From positions 4,278,001 to 4,342,000 of the forward strand of contig NZ_LT906479.1 in the NCBI RefSeq assembly GCF_900187015.1: 64,000 nucleotides of DNA. Direction: 5' to 3'. Shown in pieces: positions 10,452-20,207 of the stretch (its first letter is position 1; each line of letters starts with the position of its first letter). Made by a program: the position numbers and the translations under genes. Below the pieces are notes generated by a model, which was given only the letters and a program-made list of their open reading frames with translations, searched no databases and had not been told where the DNA came from. Source of the stretch: Serratia ficaria. GTDB lineage: Bacteria; Pseudomonadota; Gammaproteobacteria; Enterobacterales; Enterobacteriaceae.

Positions 10452-11030
10452 TTAGTGCAGCGTCGGTTTGATGTTTTCCGGCGCCGTCGGTTTCTGGCGC
10501 GTGAATTCGCCGTGGCACAGAATGGCGGCGACCCGCACATACTCCACGACCTCTTCCAGCGACTGCTCCAGCTCTTCCTGATCTTCGTCTTCGTCATAGC
10601 CCAGCTGGGCGATGTTGCGCAGATCGTCGATGGCTTCGCCCACTTCGTCTTTCACCTGGGCCAGCTTCGGCTGCATCATGCCCAGCCCGAGCAGGAAATG
10701 GTTCACCCAGCCGGCCAGCGCGTCGGCGCGGTCAAACACGCTGACCGTCTCGCCTTCCGGCAACAGCAACTGGAACATGAACTCGTCATCGTCCAGCGTT
10801 TCTTTTGTCATTTCATACAGTTGCTGCAGCGGCTGGCTCAGCGTCTGCGGGAAGGCCACGCCTTCGTTGGTCAGATCGTGCACCAGCGCCTGCCAGCCGG
10901 CGTCACGGCTGCCGCCGCACAGCAGGCCGCTGATCAAACCGTGCATTTCTGCCGCAGTCAGCGCGACCGCCTGCTGATTGAGGGCAACGGTCAAAGATTG
11001 GTAACTTGGAAATGTATTCTGTATAGACAT
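10452..11030 (-). CDS. ygfB: UPF0149 family protein YgfB
   Basis: A cytosolic protein of unknown biochemical role, 192 residues from the MSIQ start at 11030, the same length and start as E. coli YgfB. A second in-frame ATG lies two codons upstream at 11036. The family signature is the strongly conserved block [19 protein letters not shown] followed by the acidic run [19 protein letters not shown]. It begins the ygfB-pepP-ubiH-ubiI operon and diverges from zapA. Confidence 0.92.
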   Translation of the reverse strand: MSIQNTFPSYQSLTVALNQQAVALTAAEMHGLISGLLCGGSRDAGWQALVHDLTNEGVAFPQTLSQPLQQLYEMTKETLDDDEFMFQLLLPEGETVSVFDRADALAGWVNHFLLGLGMMQPKLAQVKDEVGEAIDDLRNIAQLGYDEDEDQEELEQSLEEVVEYVRVAAILCHGEFTRQKPTAPENIKPTLH

Positions 11031-11350
11031 GCGCATTCGTCATCGTTGGCAGGATAAGTTCGTGTTATGCTACCACCAAGGTCCGTCGCTATACCAGATA
11101 AGCGCGACACCTCAGTGGCTAGTTATAATCGTGATGTGGCAGGTTTTACACTGCGCCGGCAGGGGGCAAGATGGCGGTAAATACGCATTTTGAAACCCTT
11201 TTTTGACTGGTAATGTCTGTCACAGTAGATTACAACCAGGTACTGAAAAAGGGGTTGTATCTTGGTACCGAGGTATATATAGTGGCGCCCGCTTTGGAGG
11301 CCCGGCAAGGGCAGACCGGGGCTGGCGCGAAATTTAGGCAGGAAGGTGGC
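11031..11350. other. Divergent promoter region between ygfB and zapA
   Basis: 320 bases between two divergent start codons. I see no credible small gene. An in-frame extension of zapA exists upstream to 11213, but it lacks family similarity and the good ribosome site is next to 11351. Confidence 0.6.
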
Positions 11351-11680
11351 ATGTCTGCACAACCGGTAGATATTCAAATTTTTGGCCGCTCGTTAAGAGT
11401 CAATTGCCCGCCAGAACAACAAGATGCGTTGAACATGGCGGCGGACGATCTTAACCAACGGTTGCAAGATCTTAAAGTTCGCACTAGAGTCACAAATACT
11501 GAGCAACTGGTTTTTATCGCGGCATTGAACGTTTGTCACGAACTTGCTCAAGAACGGTTGAAAACCCGTGATTATGCGTCCAATATGGAACAACGCATTC
11601 GTATGCTGCAACAGACCATTGAACAGGCACTGCTTGAACAGGGTCGCATCTCTGAACGTCAGGATGCACAATTCGAATAA
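11351..11680 (+). CDS. zapA: Cell division protein ZapA
   Basis: ZapA bundles FtsZ filaments at the division ring. The 109 residues match the E. coli length, with the N-terminal globular part ([20 protein letters not shown]) and a C-terminal coiled coil rich in Gln and Glu (about residues 50-109). I chose the ATG at 11351 because GGAAGGTGGC sits directly upstream. It is followed by the 6S RNA gene, as in other Enterobacterales. Confidence 0.97.
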   Translation: MSAQPVDIQIFGRSLRVNCPPEQQDALNMAADDLNQRLQDLKVRTRVTNTEQLVFIAALNVCHELAQERLKTRDYASNMEQRIRMLQQTIEQALLEQGRISERQDAQFE

Positions 11681-11722
11681 CTTAAGCTGTTGAAAACCGA
11701 GGTTTTCGGCAGCGAGTACAAA

Positions 11723-11905
11723 ATTTCTCTGAGATGTTCGCCAGCGGGCCAGTCCCCTGAGCCGATATTTAGTACCAACAGAATGTGATGATCCGCGATC
11801 GGTGTGCATGCTCGGCCCGCCGAGAAGCCTTAAGATTGCGACAGCACGTTCACCTTGAACCATGGGTTCAAGGGTTACAGCCTGCGACGGCATCTCGGAG
11901 ATTCC
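11723..11905 (+). ncRNA. ssrS: 6S RNA
   Basis: 6S RNA mimics an open promoter and sequesters sigma-70 RNA polymerase in stationary phase. The sequence follows the E. coli RNA closely: it begins ATTTCTCTGAGATGTTCGCC, has the central CCAGTCCCCTGAGCCGATAT and GCATGCTCGGCCCG bubble flanks, and ends with GGCATCTCGGAGATTCC, which pairs with the 5' end. The length of 183 nt compares with 184 in E. coli. Its place between zapA and fau is the conserved one. Confidence 0.97.
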
Positions 11906-11959
11906 CCTTTCTCAGCGGGTTATGTGTGCTGAACACCCACACTGAGCAAGCCTGACGCC

Positions 11960-12568
11960 ATGCCTTTTCAACCTCTATTTTCCCGGCAACGCCAACACGT
12001 TCGCCAGCAAATTCGCCAACGTCGGCGCGAACTCACGCCCGAACAACAGCAGCTCGCCGCTCAACAAATAGCCGAGCGCGTCGCCACGCACCCGCGAATT
12101 ATGGCGGCGCAAAGCGTAGCGGCGTTTTTTTCGTTCGACGGCGAGCTCGATACCGCTCCGCTGATCGAACGGCTGTGGCAGTCGGGCAAGCGCGTTTATC
12201 TGCCGGTACTGCATCCGTTCAGCCCGGGCAATCTGCTGTTCCTGCGCTATGCGCCTGATACGCCGCTGGCGCGCAACCGTTTCAATATTCTGGAACCGCG
12301 GCTCGACGTGCGCGCGGTGCTGCCGGCAGGCGCGCTGGAGGTGGTGCTGACGCCGCTGGTGGCATTCGACGATGCCGGCCAAAGGCTGGGCATGGGCGGC
12401 GGCTTTTACGACCGTACCTTGCAGAACTGGCGGCGCGGCGGCCCTTACCCCATCGGGCTGGCCCACGACTGCCAGCGGGTGGCGCTGCTGCCGACCGAAC
12501 ATTGGGATATTCCGCTGCCGGAAATTATCACCCCGTCGCGCCGCTGGGCGTGGCCGGACGACAAATAG
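11960..12568 (+). CDS. fau: 5-formyltetrahydrofolate cyclo-ligase
   Basis: The enzyme converts 5-formyl-THF to 5,10-methenyl-THF using ATP. The 202 residues contain the N-terminal basic helix (RQQIRQRRREL), the substrate region VAAFFSFDGELDT and the C-terminal LVAFDDAGQRLGMGGGFYDRTL motif diagnostic of the family. It lies 54 bases after 6S RNA; in E. coli the ssrS-ygfA transcript is shared, and the spacing here allows the same. It converges with serA at a shared terminator. Confidence 0.95.
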   Translation: MPFQPLFSRQRQHVRQQIRQRRRELTPEQQQLAAQQIAERVATHPRIMAAQSVAAFFSFDGELDTAPLIERLWQSGKRVYLPVLHPFSPGNLLFLRYAPDTPLARNRFNILEPRLDVRAVLPAGALEVVLTPLVAFDDAGQRLGMGGGFYDRTLQNWRRGGPYPIGLAHDCQRVALLPTEHWDIPLPEIITPSRRWAWPDDK

Positions 12569-12598
12569 AAAAGGCCGGATAATCCCGGCCTTTTTCAT
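12569..12598. terminator. Bidirectional terminator between fau and serA
   Basis: The arms AAAAGGCCGG and CCGGCCTTTT flank a six-base loop and give a T run in both directions. It separates convergent genes. Confidence 0.88.
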
Positions 12599-12620
12599 TA
12601 TCGCGATCGCGCTGGCGCAA

Positions 12621-13859
12621 TCAGAGCAGCAAACGGGCGCGAATGGTGCCGTCGATAGCCTTCATGCGCTGCAGCGCAGCATCGGCGCGTGCGGTTTCCG
12701 CTTCGATGTCGATCACCACGTAGCCGATTTCCGGACCGGTTTGCAGGTACTGCGCGGCGATGTTCACCCCTTCTTCGGCGAAGATCTGGTTAATCTGCGT
12801 CAGCACGCCCGGGCGGTTTTCATGGATGTGCAGCAGACGGCTGGCGTTCGGGCCATGCGCCGGCAACGAGACTTCCGGGAAGTTGACCGCCGACAGGGTC
12901 GAGCCGTTGTCGGAGTATTTCGCCAGCTTGCCCGCCACTTCGTCGCCGATGTTCTCCTGCGCTTCCTGCGTGGAGCCGCCGATGTGCGGCGTCAGCAGCA
13001 CGTTGTCGAACTCGCACAGCGGCGAGTTGAACGGATCGCTGTTGGTCGCCGGCTCTTCCGGGAACACATCGATCGCCGCCCCGGCCAGGTGATTGCTGGC
13101 CAGCGCGTTGCACAGCGCCGGGATATCCACCACGGTGCCGCGCGAGGCGTTGATCAGGATCGCGCCCGGCTTCATCAGCGCCAGCTCTTCCGCCCCCATC
13201 ATATTCTTGGTCGACAGGGTTTCCGGCACGTGCAGCGTCACCACGTCGCTCATGTTGAGCAGATCGGACAGATGGCGCACCTGCTGAGCGTTGCCCAGCG
13301 GCAGCTTGTTCTCGATGTCGTAGAAGAACACCTTCATGCCCAGGCCTTCCGCCAGAATGCCCAGCTGGGTGCCGATGTGGCCGTAACCGATGATGCCCAG
13401 CTTCTTGCCGCGCGCTTCATACGAGCCGACGGCCAGCTTGTGCCATACGCCGCGGTGCGCCTTGGCGTTGGCGGCCGGGATGCCGCGCAGCATCAGCAAC
13501 AGCTCGCCCAGCACCATTTCGGCCACGGATCGGGTATTGGAGAATGGCGCGTTAAACACCGGAATGCCGCGCTTGGTCGCCGCTTTCAATTCAACCTGGT
13601 TGGTGCCGATGCAAAAACAGCCTACCGCGACCAGCTTCTCGGCGGCGGCGAAAACCTCTTCGGTCAGATGCGTACGCGATCGGATGCCGACGAAGTGAGC
13701 ATCGCGGATGGATGCCTTAAGCGATTCGGTGTCTAACGCACCTTTATGATATTCAATGTTGGTATAACCGGCGGCGCGCAGATTATCTACCGTGCTCTGA
13801 TGAACCCCTTCTACCAACAGGAATTTAATCCTGTCTTTCTCCAATGATACTTTTGCCAT
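12621..13859 (-). CDS. serA: D-3-phosphoglycerate dehydrogenase
   Basis: SerA oxidises 3-phosphoglycerate to 3-phosphohydroxypyruvate, the first step of serine synthesis. It has 412 residues, with a split catalytic domain, a central NAD domain (GIIGYGHIGTQLGILAEGLG), the active-site region LLTPHIGGSTQEAQENIG and a C-terminal ACT domain (about residues 338-412) for serine feedback. Serine made here feeds the glycine cleavage system encoded nearby. The start MAKVSLEKDRIKFLLVEG matches E. coli. Confidence 0.98.
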   Translation of the reverse strand: MAKVSLEKDRIKFLLVEGVHQSTVDNLRAAGYTNIEYHKGALDTESLKASIRDAHFVGIRSRTHLTEEVFAAAEKLVAVGCFCIGTNQVELKAATKRGIPVFNAPFSNTRSVAEMVLGELLLMLRGIPAANAKAHRGVWHKLAVGSYEARGKKLGIIGYGHIGTQLGILAEGLGMKVFFYDIENKLPLGNAQQVRHLSDLLNMSDVVTLHVPETLSTKNMMGAEELALMKPGAILINASRGTVVDIPALCNALASNHLAGAAIDVFPEEPATNSDPFNSPLCEFDNVLLTPHIGGSTQEAQENIGDEVAGKLAKYSDNGSTLSAVNFPEVSLPAHGPNASRLLHIHENRPGVLTQINQIFAEEGVNIAAQYLQTGPEIGYVVIDIEAETARADAALQRMKAIDGTIRARLLL

Positions 13860-14163
13860 TTACCCGACCCTATGTTCAGACTTCAGAAGCGGCTGTTGTG
13901 AAACAGCACCCATCCAACATAACAAAAATAACGCGGGCGGCAATACAAACGATTGCCTGCCCGCCAGTACAAGGCTCAGCCCGGCCGGCGGTTTCTGGCA
14001 GAAAATGCCATAGGGAAAGATTTAGACAGAAGCTTTATGGAGCCATCACCAGAAATGTGACATAAGTCACCAAATTTGGCGATTTTAAGAAAAGATATTT
14101 TAACCAGTGAATTATGCGGCCGGGGGGATCGCCAGGCCGCATAGCCGCGGTGAGCGCAGCGTT
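13860..14163. other. Intergenic region between serA and rpiA
   Basis: 304 bases that hold the serA promoter region and the 3' end of the rpiA transcript. No gene is credible here. A hairpin close to rpiA is listed separately. Confidence 0.55.
14113..14143 (-). terminator. Possible terminator after rpiA
   Basis: The arms TATGCGGCC and GGCCGCATA pair perfectly across a 13-base loop, 20 bases beyond the rpiA stop. The T run after it on the minus strand is poor (ATAATTCA), so the call is tentative. Confidence 0.4.
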
Positions 14164-14820
14164 TTATTCGACGACCTTGACGCCGTTCGGCGTGCCGACC
14201 AGCGCCACGTCCGCGCCGCGGTTGGCGAACAGGCCGACGGTGACCACGCCGGCGATGCCGTTGATTTTGTTCTCCAGCGCCACCGCGTCGGTGATGCTCA
14301 GGTTATGCACGTCGAGGATCACGTTGCCGTTGTCGGTCAGCACGTTCTGGCGATATTCCGGCAGCCCGCCGAGCTTCACCAGCTCGCGCGCCACGTAAGA
14401 GCGCGCCATCGGGATCACTTCCACCGGCAGCGGGAACTTGCCCAGCACGTCCACCTGCTTGGTAGCGTCGACGATGCAGATGAATTTGCGCGCGATGGCG
14501 GCGATGATCTTTTCACGCGTCAGCGCCGCGCCGCCGCCCTTGATCATCTGCATATGGGCGTTGATTTCGTCCGCACCGTCGACGTAGATATCCAGCGAGT
14601 CCACTTCGTTGCTGTCGAACACGTGAATGCCGAGGCTTTTCAGCTTGGCGGTTGAGGCATCGGAACTGGACACCGCGCCTTCGATCTGGTGCTTGATGGA
14701 GCCCAGCGCATCAATAAAATGGGCGGCGGTCGAACCGGTGCCGACCCCGACGATGGTACCCGGCGTCACGTAGTCCAGCGCCGCCCAACCCACCGCTTTT
14801 TTCAGTTCATCCTGCGTCAT
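14164..14820 (-). CDS. rpiA: Ribose-5-phosphate isomerase A
   Basis: RpiA interconverts ribose-5-phosphate and ribulose-5-phosphate in the pentose phosphate pathway. The start at 14820 ([15 protein letters not shown]) gives 218 residues, one fewer than E. coli; further in-frame codons upstream are not conserved. Motifs seen are [20 protein letters not shown] and [12 protein letters not shown], which carry phosphate-binding and catalytic residues. It is divergent from argP across 205 bases, as in E. coli. Confidence 0.97.
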   Translation of the reverse strand: MTQDELKKAVGWAALDYVTPGTIVGVGTGSTAAHFIDALGSIKHQIEGAVSSSDASTAKLKSLGIHVFDSNEVDSLDIYVDGADEINAHMQMIKGGGAALTREKIIAAIARKFICIVDATKQVDVLGKFPLPVEVIPMARSYVARELVKLGGLPEYRQNVLTDNGNVILDVHNLSITDAVALENKINGIAGVVTVGLFANRGADVALVGTPNGVKVVE

Positions 14821-15025
14821 AATATGTCCATTGCCTATGTACGAAAACCTGTGCGTATTATAGGGTAAAACGTTATTTTTCACTCAGGCAGGATCACACT
14901 TCTTCACCCTGAGCCGCATTTTTAGCCGCGCGGCGGCGAGATGACCGCGTGATTTTTACACCTGCGCAACGGCCAAAATGTGGCATAGTGCCGATATCAA
15001 TTTTATTTAAGGGATATCTTTTCCG

Positions 15026-15919
15026 ATGAAACGCCCAGACTATCGAACGCTGCAAGCGCTGGACGCGGTGATCCGTGAGCGCGGCTTTGAGCGCGCCGCA
15101 CAAAAACTCTGCATCACGCAATCGGCGGTATCCCAACGCATTAAACAGCTGGAAAACCTGTTCGGCCAACCGCTGCTGGTGCGCACCGTGCCGCCGCGCC
15201 CGACCGAACAGGGGCAGAAACTGCTGGCGCTGCTGCATCAGGTTGAGCTGCTGGAAGAAGAGTGGCTGGGCAACGACACCGGCATCGACACGCCGCTGCT
15301 GCTGTCGCTGGCGGTCAACGCCGACAGTCTGGCCACCTGGCTGCTGCCGGCGCTGAAGCCGGTGCTGGCGGACTCCCCGGTGCGCCTGAATCTGCAGGTG
15401 GAAGATGAAACCCGCACCCAGGAACGCCTGCGCCGCGGCGAAGTGGTGGGGGCGGTGAGTATTCAGCCGCAGCCGCTGCCGAGCTGCCTGGTGGACCAAC
15501 TCGGCGCGCTGGACTATCTGTTTGTCGCCTCCAAGGGCTTCGCCGAGCGCTACTTCCCGAACGGCGTCACCCGCTCCGCGCTGCTGAAGGCGCCGGCGGT
15601 GGCGTTCGACCACCTCGACGATATGCATCAGGCCTTCCTGCAGCAGAATTTCGATCTGTCGCCGGGCAGCGTACCCTGCCACATCGTGAACTCGTCCGAA
15701 GCCTTCGTGCAGCTGGCGCGCCAGGGCACCACCTGCTGCATGATCCCGCATCTGCAGATTGAGAAAGAGCTGGAGTCGGGTGAGCTTATCGATCTGACGC
15801 CGGGGCTCTACCAGCGCCGCATGTTGTTCTGGCACCGCTTTGCGCCGGAAAGCCGCATGATGCGCAAGGTGACCGACGCGCTGCTGGACTACGGCCGCCA
15901 GGTACTGCGCCAGGATTAA
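15026..15919 (+). CDS. argP: LysR-type regulator ArgP
   Basis: ArgP (IciA) activates argO and other genes in response to arginine and lysine. It has 297 residues, with an N-terminal winged helix ([20 protein letters not shown], about residues 18-37) and a C-terminal periplasmic-binding-like effector domain. The probable target gene argO lies 0.9 kb downstream on the other strand, beyond yggE, with a fitting inverted repeat before it. Confidence 0.97.
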   Translation: MKRPDYRTLQALDAVIRERGFERAAQKLCITQSAVSQRIKQLENLFGQPLLVRTVPPRPTEQGQKLLALLHQVELLEEEWLGNDTGIDTPLLLSLAVNADSLATWLLPALKPVLADSPVRLNLQVEDETRTQERLRRGEVVGAVSIQPQPLPSCLVDQLGALDYLFVASKGFAERYFPNGVTRSALLKAPAVAFDHLDDMHQAFLQQNFDLSPGSVPCHIVNSSEAFVQLARQGTTCCMIPHLQIEKELESGELIDLTPGLYQRRMLFWHRFAPESRMMRKVTDALLDYGRQVLRQD

Positions 15920-15922
15920 ACG

Positions 15923-15951
15923 AAAAAGGTTCGCCGCAGCGAACCTTTTTT
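15923..15951. terminator. Bidirectional terminator between argP and yggE
   Basis: The perfect stem AAAAAGGTTCGC / GCGAACCTTTTT has a four-base loop and supplies a U run in both directions between the convergent genes. Confidence 0.9.
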
Positions 15952-15968
15952 ATCGCCGCAGCCCGGCG

Positions 15969-16700
15969 TTACTGCGCGGCGTTGCGCTGCAGTTCAAACA
16001 CCACATCCACCTGATCGTCGAAGTGAATGCTTTGCTGCTCGTAGGTTTGCGCCGCATCGTTCTCCGCCGCCGCGCCCGCGGCCTTGTACATGCGCGCTAC
16101 CGGCATCGGCTGGTAGTTGGCCACGTGGTAACGGATGCTGTAAACCGGGCCCAGCTTGGCGTTAAAGCCCTTCGCCAGTGAAGCGGCCTGCTGGGTGGCG
16201 TTTTCGATGGCTTTCTGACGCGCCTGCTCGCGATAGACGTCCGGCTTGGCCACGCCCAGCTCAACCGCGCGGATCTCGTTCAGGCCGGATTTCAACGCGC
16301 CGTCCAGCAACCCGTTCAGCTTGTCCAGCTGACGCAGCGTCACCTGCACCTGACGCACCGCGCGGTAACCCTTCAGCACCGACTCGCCGGTTTTCAGGTA
16401 ATCGTACTCCGGCTGGGTGCGCAGGTTGGCGGCGCTGATGTCTTTCTTCTCGATGTTGTTTTTCTGCAGGAAATCGAAGTATTGCGCCACGCGCTCATCC
16501 ACCTGCTTCTTCGCCTGCGCGGCGTCTTTGGAGGAGACGCTGACTTCGATCGCCAGGGTGGCGATGTCCGGCGTAGCGTCGACGCTGGAAGTGCCCGAGG
16601 TAACCACGTGCGGCCCTTCCGGCACTTCGGCCGCCTGCAGCGCCAGCGGTAACGTCCCTAATCCAACCATTGCGGCCATAGCCAATGCTTTAAGCTTCAC
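15969..16700 (-). CDS. yggE: SIMPL-domain periplasmic oxidative stress protein YggE
   Basis: A periplasmic protein of 243 residues with a signal peptide (MKLKALAMAAMVGLGTLPLA, cleavage near LQA-AEV). The mature part is a SIMPL (DUF541) domain, seen in VDATPDIATLAIEVSVSSKD and QVTLRQLDKLNGLLDGAL. In E. coli loss of YggE raises oxidative stress sensitivity; its molecular action is unknown. It keeps its place between argP and argO. Confidence 0.92.
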   Translation of the reverse strand: MKLKALAMAAMVGLGTLPLALQAAEVPEGPHVVTSGTSSVDATPDIATLAIEVSVSSKDAAQAKKQVDERVAQYFDFLQKNNIEKKDISAANLRTQPEYDYLKTGESVLKGYRAVRQVQVTLRQLDKLNGLLDGALKSGLNEIRAVELGVAKPDVYREQARQKAIENATQQAASLAKGFNAKLGPVYSIRYHVANYQPMPVARMYKAAGAAAENDAAQTYEQQSIHFDDQVDVVFELQRNAAQ

Positions 16701-16820
16701 AGTGTCTCCTTATGACAGGCTGTCTCTGATTACCGGCCTTTTCCTGTGAGAACAGCCGGTTCCTTGGCATAAAACGTAGCATATCGCGCGGGGTTTTAAA
16801 TTCGGATTAGTGACAAATTC

Positions 16821-17438
16821 TTATAAACTTGCCCCCTGCCAGGCCAATTGCAACGCGATGCCCCACATCACCAGCCCCACCAGGCCATTGATGATGCGCT
16901 GCGCCAGCCGGGTATTCAGCCAGGGCGCCAGCCAGGAGGCCAGCAGCGCCAGCCCGAAGAACCACACCGCCGAGGCGCTGACCGCGCCCAGGGCGAACCA
17001 GGAGCGCACGTCCGCCGTCAGCTGGCCGCCCAAGCTGCCCAACACCACGAAGGTGTCCAGATAAACGTGCGGGTTCAGCCAGGTGACCGCCAGCATGGTG
17101 ACCACGATGCGCCAGCGGCTCTGCGCCAGCTCTTGCGCGACCGCCAGCGCCGGCTGCGGGCTGAGGGCGGTGCGAAACGCCCCCCAGCCGTACCACAGCA
17201 GAAACGCCACGCCGCCCCAGGTCACCACGGCCAGCAGCAGCGGTGAGCGGGTCAGCAGCGCGCTGCCGCCAAAGATGCCGGCGCAGATCAGCAGGATATC
17301 GCTCAGCGCGCACAGCGCGGCAATCATCAGATGGTACTGACGGCGGATGCCCTGGTTCATCACGAAAACGTTCTGGGGCCCCAGCGGCAGGATCATTGCG
17401 GCGCTGAGGGCAAAGCCCTGCAAGAAGACGGCTAGCAT
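16821..17438 (-). CDS. argO: L-arginine exporter ArgO
   Basis: An inner-membrane exporter of arginine and its toxic analogue canavanine, from the LysE family. The 205 residues form about six membrane segments. The family signature [18 protein letters not shown] lies near residues 17-34. In E. coli transcription needs ArgP with arginine; the ArgP gene is adjacent and a LysR-like inverted repeat is found 88 bases upstream of the start. Confidence 0.95.
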   Translation of the reverse strand: MLAVFLQGFALSAAMILPLGPQNVFVMNQGIRRQYHLMIAALCALSDILLICAGIFGGSALLTRSPLLLAVVTWGGVAFLLWYGWGAFRTALSPQPALAVAQELAQSRWRIVVTMLAVTWLNPHVYLDTFVVLGSLGGQLTADVRSWFALGAVSASAVWFFGLALLASWLAPWLNTRLAQRIINGLVGLVMWGIALQLAWQGASL

Positions 17439-17525
17439 GGTATTCCTCGAAACAGTAAAGGCGCCGTACAGAGGCGCGTGTCGGTCAACTCGCGCATCAT
17501 ACGAGGAAGAGATTATTAGGTGAAA

Positions 17526-17542
17526 TTGATATTTCTAATCAA
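17526..17542 (-). promoter_or_regulatory. Candidate ArgP operator upstream of argO
   Basis: The dyad TTGAT-N7-ATCAA fits the T-N11-A form of LysR-type sites and resembles the ATTTCTTATCAA block I recall from the E. coli argO control region. Its distance of 88 bases from the argO ATG is suitable for an activator site. Confidence 0.5.
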
Positions 17543-17731
17543 CTATCATAATAGCTAATAACCAGGCTGGAGTAACGGCTCCCGGCGCCCCGGCTCTGGT
17601 GTATACTCGGGTTTTCTGCGCCATGCCAGCCAAAGCGGCTTTCGATCAGGCCCGTTTCAGAAGGAACTGGACGCCTGCGCTGCCCTCCAGCCAGCCCCAC
17701 ACCGCACCAGTCTAATAACAGTGGAATCGCC

Positions 17732-19111
17732 ATGAGCCAAAACCCCGCTCGTATCAGTGAGATCATCGACCGCGCGAAGATATCTCCCTACCAGATCCTG
17801 ATCCTCAGCCTGTGTTTCCTGATCGTCCTGCTGGACGGTTTTGATACCGCCGTCATCGGTTATATCGCCCCCGCCCTGCGTGAAGAATGGGACCTGCAGC
17901 CCGCACAGCTGTCGCCCGCCTTCGGCGCGGGCTTGTTCGGCCTGCTGCTCGGCAGTTTGATCTTCGGCCCGGTCGCCGATGCCATCGGCCGCAAGCGCGT
18001 GTTGCTCGCCTCGATACTGATTTTTGGCGGCGGCACCCTGGCCTGCGCCTATACGGATTCGATCGCGTCGCTGACCCTGCTGCGTTTGATCACCGGCATC
18101 GGCCTGGGGGGCGCCATGCCCACCTGCATCACCCTCAGTTCAGAGTACTCGCCGGCCCGCCGACGGATGCTGATGGTCACCCTGAGCTGGAGCGGCTTTA
18201 CCGCAGGGCTGGCCCTGGGCGGCATTCTTGCCGGGCAGATCATTCCCGCCTTCGGCTGGCGCGGCGTGCTGATGGCCGGCGGCATCGTCCCCCTGCTGCT
18301 GCTGCCGTTGCTGGCCTGGCAAATGCCCGAGTCGGCGCGCTTTATGACGTCCCACCCCAAATACGCCGACAGCCTGCGCCGGGTGGTCGGGCGCATCACC
18401 GGCAAAAGCTGGGCGGGGGTGACGATTGTCGATGACGAACGTTCCGAGCGGGCCAGGTCGCCGATTTCGCACCTGTTCACCGAAGGCCGCGCGCTGCGCA
18501 CCCTGCTGCTGTGGCTGGCCTTCTTCTGTTCGCTGTTCGTGTTCTACCTGCTCACCAGCTGGCTGCCGAGCATTCTCAAGGACGCCGGTTACGATATCGC
18601 GCACGCATCGCGCATTGGGGCGATGGTGCCCCTGGGCGGCACCCTCGGCGCCATCCTCATGGCGCTGTTGATGGATAGGGTCGGACCTTACAAAGTGCTG
18701 GCGCTGTCCTATTTGGGCGCCGCGCTGGTGGTTGGCGCCACCGGTTACCTGATGGGCGACGTCTATACGCTGGCCGCCGCCGTCTTTCTTATCGGTTTCG
18801 GCGTGGCGGGCGCGCAAAACGGCCTGAACCTGGTTTCGACCACCCTCTACCCCACCGCCGCCCGCGTCACCGGGGTGAGCTGGGCCATGGCGAATGGCCG
18901 CTTCGGCTCCATCGTCGGCGCGATGCTCGGCGCCTGGATGATTAGCGCGGCGGGCAGCGCCGAGGTGTTCTTCATCTGGCTGGCGCTGCCGGTATTGGTG
19001 GGTTCCGCCGCCATCTTCCTGCTCTACCGGCTCAGCCGAAGCCGTCAGGCGCCTGACCCCGGGGAAAATAACGGGCCGAGACGCCATCAAGGACGTCTCG
19101 GCCGGCAATAA
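17732..19111 (+). CDS. MFS transporter, aromatic acid:H+ symporter (AAHS) family
   Basis: A 459-residue inner-membrane protein with about 12 membrane helices. The first helix carries LLDGFDTAVIGYIAPAL, the DGFD motif of the PcaK/BenK/MhpT group, and the loop after helix 2 carries GPVADAIGRKRVL. It probably imports an aromatic acid with protons, but no catabolic gene lies next to it. The C-terminal tail (after LYRLSRSRQ) is polar and poorly conserved-looking. It diverges from argO. Confidence 0.85.
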   Translation: MSQNPARISEIIDRAKISPYQILILSLCFLIVLLDGFDTAVIGYIAPALREEWDLQPAQLSPAFGAGLFGLLLGSLIFGPVADAIGRKRVLLASILIFGGGTLACAYTDSIASLTLLRLITGIGLGGAMPTCITLSSEYSPARRRMLMVTLSWSGFTAGLALGGILAGQIIPAFGWRGVLMAGGIVPLLLLPLLAWQMPESARFMTSHPKYADSLRRVVGRITGKSWAGVTIVDDERSERARSPISHLFTEGRALRTLLLWLAFFCSLFVFYLLTSWLPSILKDAGYDIAHASRIGAMVPLGGTLGAILMALLMDRVGPYKVLALSYLGAALVVGATGYLMGDVYTLAAAVFLIGFGVAGAQNGLNLVSTTLYPTAARVTGVSWAMANGRFGSIVGAMLGAWMISAAGSAEVFFIWLALPVLVGSAAIFLLYRLSRSRQAPDPGENNGPRRHQGRLGRQ

Positions 19112-19134
19112 AAAAGGGGGCCAAGGCCCCCTTT
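19111..19134. terminator. Terminator shared by the AAHS transporter gene and mscS
   Basis: The stem AAAGGGGGCC / GGCCCCCTTT has a two-base inner loop. On the minus strand it is followed by TTTTTTATTG, which suits termination of mscS; the plus side has only a short T run. Confidence 0.85.
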
Positions 19135-19137
19135 CGC

Positions 19138-20004
19138 TTATTCCGCCTTGGCGGATGCGTCTTCGGTACGATACAGGTGAACGTCCATCTGCGGGAACGG
19201 AATGCCGATATTGTTGGCATCCAGCGCGCGCTTGAAGTTCTCCATCAGATCGAAGTACACGTTCCAGTATTCCGCGTTGGTGGTCCAGGAACGGGTAACG
19301 AAGTTCAGCGAGGACGGCGCCATTTCGTTCAGGCGTACGGTCACGCCTTTGGCGTGCATGATGCGCTTGTCGGCGGCGATCACATCGCCCAGCACCTTTT
19401 TCACCACGTCGATATCGGCGTTGTAGGCCACGCCTACCACGATATCCACACGGCGGTTCGGCTCGCGGGAGTAGTTGATGATGTTGCCGGCGATAATTTT
19501 GCCGTTCGGCACCACGATGGTTTTGTTGTCGACGGTGCGCAGGGTGGTGGAGAAAATCTGCACCTGATCGACGGTACCGGCCACGCCGCCCAGATCGACA
19601 TACTCACCCACGCGCAGCGGGCGGAAGATCACCAGCAGCACGCCGGCGGCAAAGTTGGACAGCGAGCCCTGCAGCGCCAGGCCAACGGCCAAACCGGCGG
19701 CGCCCAGTACGGCGATCACCGAGGTGGTCTGCACGCCGACGCGCCCCAGCACCGCGATAAAGGTGAACGCCAGCACGCCGTAACGCACGATCGCCGACAG
19801 GAAGTCCGCTACCGTGGCGTCGATGCCGCGCAGCTTCATCACGCGGTTCAGCGCATTGCCGACCAGGCGGGCGACGATCGAACCGATGATCAGGATAACG
19901 ATGGCGGCGACGATGTTCACCGCGTACTGGATCAACAGATCCTGATTCTTCACCAGCCAGTTGCCGGCGCCGTTGATGCCGTCTACTACATTCAAATCTT
20001 TCAT
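19138..20004 (-). CDS. mscS: Small-conductance mechanosensitive channel MscS
   Basis: MscS opens under membrane tension to release solutes at osmotic downshock. I chose the ATG at 20004 because [18 protein letters not shown] matches the E. coli N-terminus; the frame is open 32 codons further but those are not conserved. The 288 residues contain three membrane helices, the pore helix [20 protein letters not shown] (near residue 95) and the cytoplasmic beta and alpha/beta cage domains. Confidence 0.97.
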   Translation of the reverse strand: MKDLNVVDGINGAGNWLVKNQDLLIQYAVNIVAAIVILIIGSIVARLVGNALNRVMKLRGIDATVADFLSAIVRYGVLAFTFIAVLGRVGVQTTSVIAVLGAAGLAVGLALQGSLSNFAAGVLLVIFRPLRVGEYVDLGGVAGTVDQVQIFSTTLRTVDNKTIVVPNGKIIAGNIINYSREPNRRVDIVVGVAYNADIDVVKKVLGDVIAADKRIMHAKGVTVRLNEMAPSSLNFVTRSWTTNAEYWNVYFDLMENFKRALDANNIGIPFPQMDVHLYRTEDASAKAE

Positions 20005-20207
20005 TCGTGTCGTCCTAACTTTGCCCCTAAAGGGATAAACTCGCAAAAATACACTGACGTCTCGGCCAGTCGGAAACCACCGCCTAAGGGTAACCAACAT
20101 TAAAGCCGCATGCCAACCGTAAGCGCTAAAAATAGCCGAAACCCTGCCCGCGTCTTCTATGCTGAGAACAGCGCCTTTACTTTTTCACGACAAGGGATCC
20201 GGCCGCC

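Noticed and set aside
14894..15835. 313-codon frame antisense to argP
   Set aside because: No recognisable sequence and complete overlap with a well-identified regulator.
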